Positions 12,280 through 22,931 of a DNA stretch of 64,000 bases are shown here, piece by piece. How positions within the stretch are numbered: position 1 is the stretch's first letter; each line of letters opens with the position of its first letter. The position numbers were made by a program, and so were the translations under genes. The notes under the pieces are model-generated. The model was given only the letters and a program-made list of their open reading frames with translations, did no database searches and had not been told where the DNA came from. This DNA comes from Pisolithus tinctorius (taxonomy: Eukaryota; Basidiomycota; Agaricomycetes; Boletales; Pisolithaceae), in the NCBI GenBank assembly GCA_024663395.1, contig JANFAH010000002.1, positions 1,178,001-1,242,000 of the forward strand. Reading direction: 5' to 3'.

Positions 12280-12492
12280 TGTCAAAGTTGGACAACACCC
12301 CTGGCTCCTTCTTAGGGCGGAGTTGGAGCGGGTTGGGCTGTGGAGTACAGCGGTCAAAGTCCGAAGCGAATCCGACCACTGGGTGGTGAGATATTTGATG
12401 AACAGTGAGTGGAGGGGTATGAAGGGAAGTTTCGGAGGCTGAGGTTGGAGTCAGAGCCAGAGATCAGAGGTCAGAGGTCAGATGAGAGGGTG
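12280..12492 (-). repeat. LTR fragment, family L3 (3' part)
   Basis: Inverse of about 21120-21331 in the solo LTR at 20483-21331, including the terminus TGTCAAAGT, the GGCGGAGTTGGAGCGGGTT region and the TCAGAGGTCAGAGGTCAGA repeat. It is cut at about 12492, where chromovirus pol sequence begins, so the junction is a recombination or insertion scar. Confidence 0.8.
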
Positions 12493-15319
12493 TAAGGAAC
12501 AACCCCACCTCTTGACACCGTCCACTCGCTGTCCCCGGTTGAGCTCCAAGCTCTCTGGACTTTCATCGATGAGAACCTCACCACTGGCTTCATTTGGCCT
12601 ATGTCCTCCCCTTATGCTGCACCAGTCCTCTTTGTCAAAAAGAAGGATGGCTCCCTCCAGCTCTGTGTAGACTTCTGCAGCCTCAACAAAATCACTAAGA
12701 AGGACTGCTACCCACTCCTGCTCATCTCTGACCTCTTAGATTCACCAAGCCAAGCCAAGATCTATACTAAGATTGATCTTCAGCATGCTTACCATCTTGT
12801 CTGGATTGCCCTGGGCAATGAATGGAAGACTGCCTTTTGGACTCAGTATGGATCCTATGAGTGGTTGGTAATGCCCTTCAGCCTCACCAATGCCCTGGCT
12901 GCTTTCCAGTGCTTCATCAATACTATCTTCATGGATATGTTAGACATCTGTGTGGCATCTACCTAGATGACATTTTAATCTACTCCAGAGATAAGGAGTC
13001 CCATAAGCAGCATGTCCAAGAGGTGCTCCACTGGCTTCAGCTTCACAGCCTTTATGTGAAGCCAGAGAAATGTGAGTTTCACTTGGACTCAGTTGAATAC
13101 CTCAGATTCCACCTTTCCCCTGCCAGCCTCACAATGTCAAAGGAAAAGGTCCAGACCATCTGCAATTGGCCTGAGCCTTGCGAGGTCAAGGACATTCAGT
13201 CTTTCCTTGGCTTTGCAAACTTCTATTGCCAGTTTATCTTTAACTATTTGTACATCATTGTACCGTTGACTCAGCTGACCCACAAGGGGGCTCCTTGGAA
13301 CTTCTCTGAGGAATGCTGCCAGTCATTCAACAACCTCAAGGCTGCCTTCACCACTGTGCCAGTCCTAACTCATTTCATCCCCAGGGTTCCTATCACCGTT
13401 GAGACCAATGCTTTGGACTATGCCATTGCCAGCATTCTGTCTATTACTTGTGGTGATGGCCAGATTCATCCGGTCACTTTCTACTCCTGAACCCTAACCA
13501 CCCCAGAGTTGAATTATGATACTCATGACAAGGAATTGCTTGCTATTTTCGAAGCATTCCGGACCTGGTGCCACTACCTTGAGGGCTCAGCCTCACCAGT
13601 CAATGTTGTTACTGATCACAAAAATCTTGAGTACTTGTCTACCTAAGTACTCACCTGCCACCAAGCTCGCTGGTCAGAATTCCTGTCTCAATTCAATATG
13701 ATCATCAGATTCAGACCCGGTAAGCTCAGGGCTAAGCCTGATGCCCTAACTAGACAATGGGACATCTACCCCAAAGAGGGGGATAGCAGCTATGCCTGAG
13801 TGAACCTGCAGAACCTGAGACTGGTCTTCACCCAAGAGCAACTAGTGGTCTCCCTTCATGCAACCTACCTCAAGTACCTGGTCTTATGAGCAGTTGCACT
13901 GATGGATATAGAGAAACTTCATAATGATATCCTGACTGCACTGCTGGATGACCCAGTCTCACAAATCTGCCTGTCTGACATGTCTGATCCCCAGTGGTCA
14001 GTGGATGACACTGGTCTCCTTTGGCTTGATGGAAGGATCTACATGCTGGATTCAAACAACCTTCACCTTAGGGTCTTGCACCTCAAGCATGACCACCCTC
14101 TGTCTGGCCACTTCAGCCAAACTGCACACTAGAACTCATACAGCAGGAGTATACCTGGCCTGGCCTCAGGACATTTGTCAAAGACTATGTCCAGTCTTGC
14201 ACAGCCTGCACTCAGGCTAAGGTTCCCTGCCATCAGCATTACTGCCTCCTTAAACAACTCCTGGTGCCAGAGAAGCCATGGAACTCCATCTCTATGGATT
14301 TCATCGAGCAGCTTCTGGCCTCATCTGGCTTCACAGCCATCCTTGTAGTAGTTGACTGGCTTTCCAAGCAGGCCATATTCATCCCCACCCATGACACCAT
14401 AACAGCCCCAGAACTTGCCAAACTCTTCTTACTCCATGTCTTTTCAAAGCACAGAGTACTGGCCCATGTAACCTCAGACCAAGGCTCGGAGTTCATCTCC
14501 CACTTCTTCTGGTCACTTGGTAAGGCCCTAGACATGTGCTTACACTTCACCTTGGGCTACCACCCTGAAGGTGATGGTCAGACCAAAAGGACCAACCAAA
14601 CTCTTGAGCAATATCTCCAAGTGTACTGCAACTACCAGCAGGACAACTGGGCCAACTTACTACCCCTGGCCGAGTTCACTTATAACAATGCCCCTAGTGC
14701 TACTACCAGTGTTTCCCCTTTCTTCACTAATAAGGGCTACCATCCCAGTATCCCAGTATACCCTGAGCACGACCTTACCTCTGCTCAGGCTTGCAATTAT
14801 GCAGTCAACCTGGATTCACTGCACCAATACCTATGTGAGGAAATGACCCTTGCACAACAGTGCTACCAAGGACTGGCTGATGCCAAACACATGCTGGCCC
14901 TGGACTTCAAGGTTGGTGACCAGGTGTATGTCAAAGCTAAATACTTCTGGTCAACCCAGCCTTCCAAGAAACTCTCAGAAAAGAACCTTGGACTGTATCT
15001 GGTCATAGCTCAGGCAGGTACCCATTCATTCACACTGCACCTGCCAGACTCAATGCACACAGTCCACCCAGTCTTCCATGTCTCCCAACTTGAGCCAGCC
15101 ATCCCTAACACCATCCTGAACCAGACTCAACCACCACCCCCACCAGTTGAAGTCGATGGAGAACTAGAGTTCGAGGTAGCCAAAATCCTTGACTCCAAGG
15201 TTGATGAAGGGACAGATGAAGAAACCACTTGGGTACTTGCTACTGAACTTGACAATGCCTCTGAACTTGTGCAAGAGTTCCACTCCCACTACCCCAGTAA
15301 ACCCAGCCCATTCCAATGA
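12493..15319 (+). pseudogene. pol: Chromovirus pol remnant (RT, RNase H, integrase)
   Basis: Reverse transcriptase runs from 12493 and keeps YLDD, but a one-base loss near 12949 shifts the frame. RNase H follows at about 13390-13750. Stops occur at 13486 (TGA), about 13645 (TAA) and 13796 (TGA). Integrase spans 13900-15319, with the zinc-binding region broken near 14130. The catalytic core keeps MDFIE and TSDQGSEF, but the third acidic residue is Lys (GQTKRTNQT, about 14576). The GPY/F-like region remains. The C-terminal chromodomain has lost 16 residues at about 15203 relative to the young copy, including its aromatic core. It cannot make a working enzyme set. Confidence 0.93.
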
Positions 15320-15504
15320 GGACCAGCTTCAACTGGCCTCAACTCTCTTTTCTGTTCTCTATTGATATATAGTTCCTTTGATCTCTTACTTACCTTGTTT
15401 TCTTTTCTTCTTGTCTCTCTTACTTACTATACAAGATTGAGACTGGACTCCTGGTGTTGGCAGAAGAAACAAGACCGCTATGCTATGATTCTACTCGACC
15501 ATAT

Positions 15505-16053
15505 CCTCATCTTCCCCTTCAGCCTCCTCCTCATCTTTGCTGTGGTTCTTCAACCAGTTGGCTTCCTTGCACAACTCATCAGAGTCGAGCTCAGATGAGC
15601 CCAAGTCTGAGGGGGACACCACCACCCCAAAGCCATATGATTCATCGAGTAGCAACTCAAGGGCATCAGTGATTCAGCCTGAGTTCTCAACGGCAGTCTC
15701 ATGAAGTTTGAAAAGGCTGGCCAGATTGTTGGCAATCAGCCCCATGGCCTCGATCAGCTGCTCGAGCTTGTTCTCCAAGCCCAAGCATCTGGCTGTGCTG
15801 GCCTCTTTCATCCTGCTCCTGCTGGCCTCAGGCTTGTTGAGGTCCAAGACCTTGGTCAGCCTCACACTTGTCCTTGCCTGCTTCTGTGTACTGGGCCTGG
15901 CCTTGGTGTTCTCCTCATCAGCTTTCCACTTCTTCCCCTTGTCAGCCCTCCTGGCCTTAGGGCTGGCCTCAGCATCCTTTCCATCTCTGAGCCACCAGCA
16001 CTTACCCTTTGAAAGGTTGCAGTGCACACAGGCAATGCTCTTCTTGTTGCTGT
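15505..16053 (-). pseudogene. Antisense accessory gene, exon 2 remnant (old chromovirus copy)
   Basis: The minus strand encodes ACVHCNLSKGKC followed by a Lys/Arg-rich linker and the helical segment LIANNLASLFKLHETAVENSG. This matches exon 2 of the antisense gene in the young copy (44808-45417). A TGA at about 15675 stands where the young copy has Arg. The acidic C-terminal tail continues to about 15505. The upstream part is separated by the nested repeat. Confidence 0.8.
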
Positions 16054-17912
16054 TGTCACACACCAAAGGTGTTGTGGACATGGTTACAGCTGACTCTGCC
16101 TAACTCATTGACGAGTTGTGCACAATGCCCAGGCATGCAGATGAAGACTAAAGGCCTCATGCGTAGAAAGACTGTCAGACATTAACAGTCATCCTTCGCA
16201 CAAGAACGAGTCATCAGTGCTAAAGAGACAAGAGGAAGCAAGTTAAGTGCACGTTAAAGGTTTTTAGCACCCATGTACAGCATTCCAGTTTTCATCGTAT
16301 CTCCACCATTGCCAAAGATATCAACTCTGTTCCCACACTTGCTTAAAGTGCTCAGCCCCATGATTCTTCCTTCCAAATTTGGAGAGGATCCTCACACCCT
16401 GCATGTTTCTACAGCACTCCATCCATCAGATGCTCATTTTGCTAAGTCTATCCATCATGGCCACCTCTTCGTCAATCATCTCACTTGTCTCATTTGCCAG
16501 AGATGGTGGCTACGTATATCTGCCAGGTGTTCCCACCAGCTTCCATCCTGAAGCCCCCTGGTTCATCCCATCATTGTCAGCCCCATCTCATCCCATGCAG
16601 CTTGGTCAGCATGTTCTCCTTGTCAGTATGACTTCCAGAAGGACATTCTTTGGTTGCCTCAGGTCTGTCACTCAACTGGAAAGGTCTTATGTGGTCGTTT
16701 CAGTCTCCCCGGTTGATGAAGCATATGGATCATTCCTCCCTGCTCCCTGCGCCATCTTTATTCCAGTCTTGTCCATCATTCTTCCTGCATTGTGACAGCT
16801 GCAGCATAGTCTACTGTTCTCCAGCCTCCCTGATCACATTCATGATGAGTATGACATGCATCTTGCCTTCTTACTGCAAGATCCAGCAGAAGACATCCCC
16901 CCTTCTCCTCCTCCTCCATCAGAACCCCATCCATGAAGTTTTTGTTAACTTCACTGAGAGGATGGAAGGGTGGGAGATGCAATCATGTATGCTCTCATTT
17001 CCCCACAGACCCCCAATGCCCTAGCCCCCTTTGACACCTGACTCATGCCCTTCAATTCTGGAATTAATACTTCCCTGTCAGGAAACACCATCCATCTGTC
17101 ATGCTGTCTTTGGATCTAGAGATGTCTCCACCAAGATCTAACTTGCATCACCACCCCCTAATGTGATATCAGTGCACTTACTCAGTTTCTGATCCTATTT
17201 CACTCATTTTGTGATGTTTTGACTATCCTTGACTCATTCATTGCCAATACTTACCAATCTTCTTTGCTTGCTTACTTTTCATTTCTTGCTTACTCATCAT
17301 GATTACTCAGTCCTTACTCATTACTTACCAAGTGTTTGTGCCTTGTTTGTCACAAGCTGTGCCCCCCCCCACAGTATATAAACCCCCATGTACTTAGCTA
17401 CCAGGAAGCAATCAGAAGCCATTCACTCAGCAGTCAGTCAGTTCTTCAGTGCATAACTCGTTGTTGACAGTTGAGGCTCATTCAGAAGAGTCTATCTGTC
17501 TCCATTCATATCATTGGTAGTTGAGGCTCCACAAAGGGGTCTATCTGCCTCCATCCATCATTTGCAGTCTTATCCACACTTAGTCAGCACTCTTGCTTAG
17601 TCATCCATCCAACTCCTGCATAACTTGTCATTGACTTGTGCCAGGAGCACATCTTATCAAAGTCCATCATCCCAAGTCCTTTCGGCTGAACACCTTCACT
17701 CTGTTCAGCATCCCCCATCCAATCATCACTTGCTTGTCTTCTCCTGCATAACTCATCGTTGACTTGCACTAGAAGCACCTGCCATTGAAATTTCCCCCTC
17801 TTAGATTTTTCTGCAGTCCAGGTTCTGTGGAGGCACACCACCACTCACACATCATTTGTCTTTTGTGTTGGTTTTGGTTGGTTTTCACCACCTTTCCACA
17901 CTTTGACTCACA
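16054..17912 (+). mobile_element. Repeat R1, copy B (full length, LTR-like), nested in the old chromovirus
   Basis: 1859 bp from TGTCACACACC to GACTCACA. Comparison with the young chromovirus shows the unoccupied site as CCGT. Here it is CTGT on the left (16050-16053) and CCAT on the right (17913-17916), which are a 4-bp duplication altered by opposite-strand CpG mutations. A TATATAA box at about 17376 and TG...CA ends suggest a long LTR. No convincing protein is encoded. Confidence 0.8.
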
Positions 17913-18489
17913 CCATCTACAAGGAACTTGCAGACGACCTGCACCTGACTACAATGGGTACAGCTAGAGGATGTTAGATGAAAAGAGCGCAGGTGGTAAG
18001 AAAACTACTCACCTGGGGTCCATTACCATCCTTTTCACCTCACCCCCAGCCTCACTACTGGCACCACCAGTGCTGGCCTCATCACCCTTGCCAGCCTTGG
18101 CCTTGCACTTATGCTTGGCCTCCCATCTCTCCTCCCCTTTGCATGCCTTGTTCTCCTCAGCCTCCCTCTCTGCTCTCTCGGCCTCAGCCCTCTCCTGCAC
18201 TGCCCTCTTTGGCTTTGGCCTGCTCCCTTGCCACCCTCTTGGCCTCAAGCTGCACCTGCTCTTCACACTGGGCTTGTTCAGCCACCTTTCATCTCTTTCT
18301 TTCCTTCATCTTGGCCCTCATTGTCTCTTCTTCATCATCAGTATTGTACTTGATGGTGTCTTCTGACACCTGGGTCCAGTCAATCATGACCCAGGCTTCA
18401 CTGTTGTCATCAGTCATGGTGATCAGTCTTGAGGCAGACATGATGGTTAAGATACAAAGGAAAGATGCAAAGGGCTTAGTGGGCCACAA
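17913..18489 (-). pseudogene. Antisense accessory gene, exon 1 remnant (old chromovirus copy)
   Basis: The minus strand carries the acidic start (DWTQVSEDTIKYNTDDEEE, about 18335-18395) and the charged coiled-coil of the young copy's exon 1 (45467-45855). The exon-end GT donor is still visible near 18012. A frame change near 18280-18290 separates start and coiled coil. Confidence 0.75.
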
Positions 18490-18578
18490 GTATCAGTTTT
18501 TCAAACTCAGCTGATTTTCGGACTCAGCCTACCACTCTTGCAGGGGTCTCATGGGTTTGACCCCTAAGAGGGGGATAC

Positions 18579-19089
18579 TGTCATAGTCATGCCTTGACCC
18601 TGGCTGGACTTGGCCTCACACTCATTCAGTCCAGCCCTGGCCTTGCCTGTCCCATATCTCCAGTTGGTCTAGCACAGTGAACACTGCTTTGCAGTGTCTG
18701 TCACTTTGGTTGAATCCTGCCCAGTCCTGTCCCCAGTCTCCATCATCTTTGTCATACCTTACTAATACCTGTCTTACCAATCTTCTTAGCAATCTTTGCA
18801 AGACCAGCATTACCGGTCTCTGTACTATATTGTCTCTAGTATATAAAGTCTTAGATACTCAGCCTGTACTTCCTCAGTCTGAAATCAACTAAGTTTATCC
18901 TGTTAACCCTGCCTCAGCCTCAGACTCAGACTGAGACCCATGCAAGAGAATAGTGCTGTAGCCTCAGTTGCTAAGTCCAAACAGTCCAACCATCTGTATC
19001 CTTGACTCCCCTCCTGATCCTGACCCCTTGGCCTCATGCCTGCTTCAGTCTCTGGTCTGGCCTCAACCCAGACAACCCCAAACTTGACA
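18579..19089 (+). repeat. 3' LTR of the old chromovirus copy
   Basis: 511 bp, TGTCA to TGACA, preceded by the polypurine tract AAGAGGGGGATA (18566-18577). Aligned with the young LTRs it differs mostly by CG to TG/CA. A GTATATAAAG-like box lies near 18840. Confidence 0.92.
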
Positions 19090-19560
19090 CCATGCAGTCA
19101 TTGGACACATGGTCAAGTCAGCATAACCAAGATATGCAGGATGCCTTGCAGCACTGGCTGTCAGTTTTTACTAATGTCTCTGTAATCTCTAACCAGACCA
19201 CACCCTTTCACTGGGACCCACACTCACAATCCAATTGGTATGACATGCTGGTCATGGTTGGCAATTATGAAGATTGTGTATTGGATATCCCCATGCTTGG
19301 CCTTCAGTTCCTTTACAACCCTGGCACTGTAGTTGCATTTTCCAGCCAGCTTCTTAGTTCTGTGGGTGGGAACCAATGTTACTTTGCCTACTACATGAGG
19401 GATAACATACACAATTGGATAGGGATACCCTGTGGGGATTGGATGAGAGTTCAGAATGTCTGGACTTGGTTGATGCCTGCAGGTCTGGTGGGACCTTCCA
19501 TATAACCTACACTTATCCAATAGGGGGTCCATGTAAAGGTAGTTCTATAGATATTATATG
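19090..19560 (+). pseudogene. TET/JBP-like 2OG-Fe(II) dioxygenase fragment
   Basis: Directly abutting the 3' LTR is a frame with the C-terminal half of a fungal TET/JBP protein: NQTTPFHWD (HxD iron ligands, about 19192-19218), NWYDMLVMVGNYEDCVL, YNPGTVVAFSS and FAYYMRDNIH (about 19380-19410). These enzymes oxidise 5-methylcytosine or thymine. The distal iron-binding His expected after the GTVV segment is not found (LLSSVGG), and the N-terminal half is absent. It is therefore a dead fragment. Confidence 0.75.
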
Positions 19561-20130
19561 CCATCCCAAGCCAAGTTATTTTCCATATACCTCTCCCAAA
19601 TTTTGACTATGGCTGGCCTGTAATTGGTGGAACACTTCAACTCAAGCTGAATCCAGTCAGACAGCACACTGGGAGATTGGCTTGCTTGTTGTGCACAAGA
19701 CTGTGGCATATGTGCCAGACCACATGGATTGGTGATCATAATACACAGGCTGACTCAAGACAGACAGGACACTGTATCATGGGCCTCCCATACACCATGA
19801 AACACTGGAGTATTCATCCAGCCTGTCCTATGGGATCACAATATTTGGGCCCACCCCAAGGTCACAGTACAATGGACTATAAGCCCTCCATAGTACATGG
19901 GCACTCCTATTTGGGCTGAGGCTGATGCACATGGCTATGCTCCCACCATTCCAAATGGAACACTGCAGGTCCAGCCAAGCCTTATTACATGGGCCACTGA
20001 TATATCAGCCCCATAGACAATAGCTTCCCAGCCCAGCCAATATATATGGGACACTATTTGTATGGCTCATGCATTCACCAGGGGATGCCAAAAGACTAGC
20101 CCATCATCTAAACTGGTAACATTAAGTGGC
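19561..20130. other. Gene-poor interval with TGGGC-rich degenerate sequence
   Basis: No protein motif, terminal repeat or RNA gene recognised. The sequence is CpG-poor, contains many TGGGC/GGGCC words, and leads into the ~222-bp tandem repeat. Confidence 0.4.
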
Positions 20131-20218
20131 CTTAACTGGGCATCCATGCCAATCAACCACCATAGGCTGGGCATCTGTCCCAGTCCCCTAGCATAAGGCC
20201 AGTATGTGTCTCAGGTTA

Positions 20219-21690
20219 TGGTCACCAACTGGGAATTTGGCCTGGCTGACTGGACTTTGCTGGAACATATACCAGCCCAATAGAATCCCACTGGAGTGCC
20301 TTCTGAACCACTGTAAATAGCCTGGAGGGTGTCATCCATCCTGGCCAACTGGAGTTGGTTCAGAACTGATGCCAAACAACTGCCACCAGCCCTGGACCTG
20401 TGCTGGCCCACTACATTGTGGCCAGTAGGTATCTCACATCATGGTCAACAGCTGGGAATTTGATCCAGCTGACTGGATTTGGTGTCATGACCATGACACC
20501 AACATAAGCCCCTGACACCTACTCTGCCCTCCTCCAACATGTTCCTGTGCTTCTCTGCCCTCTTCTGACACACTCCTGCACTTCTCTGCCCCCCTCCAAC
20601 ATGTTCCCATGCTCCTCCAACCCTCCCAACACATCTCCATGCCTCTCCAAGGTCCCCTGTTCATGTTCTGACCAACTCTGCTCTACTCTGCCCTAAGGTT
20701 GGTCATGTGGGCTGTCAGACTTGCAGCCCTGCATTCTAGATAGGGTTCCACCCTTGTGTCAGTTTTTTCTCCATTCTTCCACTCCTTTGGTATTTACCCT
20801 CTCTTCCTCGTTGTAGTAGTTTCCTTGTCTCAGTTAAGGTCCCCATTGTCCCTACCCTCTATCCCTTGTGTCAGAGGGACTGCTAACCCATTATACACTT
20901 ATTGGTTTACATTCTACACTGCACTGCCCTTGACCTACATCATATATAAGGCCATGTAGTACTCCAATGTAATCAGTACAAATATCAAATAAAGTCCCCA
21001 CCTTTGACTCCCTCTCAGTTCCCTCCAGAGTTTCATCTCCACTTCCTCTGAGTCTGCTCCACCTCTGAAATATGAGGGCTGAGCTTGTGCAAGGGGGCAG
21101 CACACTAGCTGAACCCAATGCCCTCTCATCTGACCTCTGACCTCTGACCTCCAACTCCAACCCCAACCTCAGCCTCCGAAAGTTTCCTCCATACCCCTCT
21201 GCTCACTGTTCATTGAATATCTCACCACCCAGTGGTCAGATTCACTTCAGACTTTAACTGCTGTACTCCGCAGCCAAACCCGCTCCTATTCCACCCTAAG
21301 AGGAAGTCAGGGGTGTTGTCTGACTTTGACATTTGGCCAGAACATATACTGGCCCAATAGCATCCCACTGGAATGCCTTCTGAACCACTGTAAATAGCCT
21401 GGAGGTTGTGATCCATTCTGGCCAACTGGAGTTAGTTAGGAATTGATGCCAACCAACTGTCACTGGCCTTGGCCCCCTGCCAGTCCCCTAGATTCAGCCA
21501 GGTAGATATCCCAGCTCACTGGCAATAACATGGGATCTGGCCCAGCTAACTGGAAATGTCAGGAAGTCATACTGGCCCAATAGAATCCCACTAGTGTGCT
21601 TTCCAAACCACTGGAAATATCCTGGAGGCTGTGATCCATCTGGCCCACCTGGAATTGGATGAGCATCCATGCCCACACACCACCACCAGC
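20219..21690. repeat. Three ~222-bp tandem units split by a solo LTR
   Basis: Units start near 20219 (GGTCACCAACTGGGAATTTG), 20441 (GGTCAACAGCTGGGAATTTG) and 21519. Subtracting the solo LTR and its duplication (854 bp) gives a regular period of 222-224 bp. Each holds AACATATAC(T/C)GGCCCAATAG and CCACTGTAAATAGCCTGGAGG. A partial unit may precede 20219. Confidence 0.8.
20483..21331 (+). mobile_element. Solo LTR, family L3, with 5-bp target duplication
   Basis: 849 bp from TGTCATGACC to CTTTGACA, flanked by TTTGG at 20478-20482 and 21332-21336. A TATATAA at about 20943 is followed by AATAAA at about 20988, which sets the sense strand as plus. A fragment of the same LTR lies at 12280-12492. Confidence 0.93.
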
Positions 21691-21884
21691 TTATCCTCTA
21701 TTCTGGCATATTTGCACTACACCCAGACCCTTCAGTCATGTGTAGTCCTGAAAGTGGGACTAACTGATGTCGGCTGCTGGGCCCTGAGGGTGGGTAGGCC
21801 AACATGTGAAAGAAGGTTCAGCCAAGGTCACCCCCACCCCATGAAAGTGGCATTGGCTGACATCACTAGTGAATGGTACCATCC

Positions 21885-22560
21885 CCTGAGAATGTCATTG
21901 GCTGACCTCACTCTTGGAGGGCCCTACCCCCTGAAAGTGGGATTGGCTGATGCACCACTGGAGTGTGTTACCCCCTGAAAGTGGGATCAGTGGATGCACA
22001 ACTGTAGGGTGTTACCCCCTGAAAGTGGGATTGGCCAATGCACCACTGTAGGGTGCTACACCCTGAAAGTGGGACCAGCTGATGCACCACTGTAGGGTGT
22101 GACCCCCTGAAAGTGGGATCAGCCAATGCACCACTGTAGGGTGTGACCCCCTGAAAGTGGGATTGGCCAATGCACCACTGTAGGGTGTGACCCCCCTGAA
22201 AGTGGTATTTGCTGATGCACCACTGGATGGTCATACACCCTGAAAGTGGGATCAGCTGATGCACAACTGTAGGGTGTTACCCCCTGAAAGTGGGATCAGT
22301 GGATGCACCACTGTAGGGTGCTACCCCCTGAGAGTGGGACCAGCCAATGCACCACTGGATGGTCATACCCCCTGAAAGTGGGATAGGCCAATGCACCACT
22401 GTAGGGTGTGGCCCCTGAAAGTGGGATCAGCCAATGCACCACTGGATGGTCATACCCCCTGAAAGTGGGATTGGCCCATAGCATTGGTGGGTGATCTCAC
22501 CCCTGAGGGTGGAGTTGGCTGACCAAACTAGGGGGTAGTCCTACCCCCTGAAAGGATCAG
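21885..22560 (+). repeat. 44-bp minisatellite
   Basis: About 14 units of the form ACCCCCTGAAAGTGGGAT plus a variable ATGCACCACTGTAGGGTG part. Unit starts at about 21968 and 22012 give the 44-bp period. More diverged units extend on both sides (about 21770-22700). Confidence 0.9.
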
Positions 22561-22931
22561 TGGATGTCACCATGGGATGTAACCACCCCCTGGAAGTGGG
22601 ATTCAGCTGACCTCACTGGTGGAACCACCCATTGAAAGTTAGGTCGGCTGGCCACACTGCCCTGTGGATTCACCCCTTTGGAGGTGTCATAGATGGACAT
22701 GGCTGGGTGATGGGCATACTGGTCTTGAAACTGAACCTCCATTATGCTCACCATGGCATGACATCCATCTCAGGTGGTGCTAGCTAGTAGTTATATTTTA
22801 GAAATGTTATTGGCAAGATTGTTTCATAACCTGTAATACATATCTTTCCAAACTGTTTAAATAGTCCTGATGTTATGGGTATGACTAGAGTCACCAAGAT
22901 TGCATAGGTATTTACAAGGATTTTTAAGTAT

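Larger units (their letters stand above)
12493..19089 (+). mobile_element. Old Ty3/gypsy chromovirus copy, 5'-truncated, CpG-decayed
   Basis: Collinear with 41747-46499 of the young copy, from the start of reverse transcriptase to the 3' LTR. It lacks the 5' LTR, gag and protease. Almost every CG of the young copy reads TG or CA here, giving Arg to Gln/Trp/Cys changes and stops. A 1859-bp repeat (16054-17912) is nested in its antisense gene. The 3' LTR is at 18579-19089. Confidence 0.93.

Noticed and set aside
16379..16795. ~138-codon frames conserved in all R1 copies
   Set aside because: No known motif, overlapping frames are also open, and conservation follows from copy relatedness.
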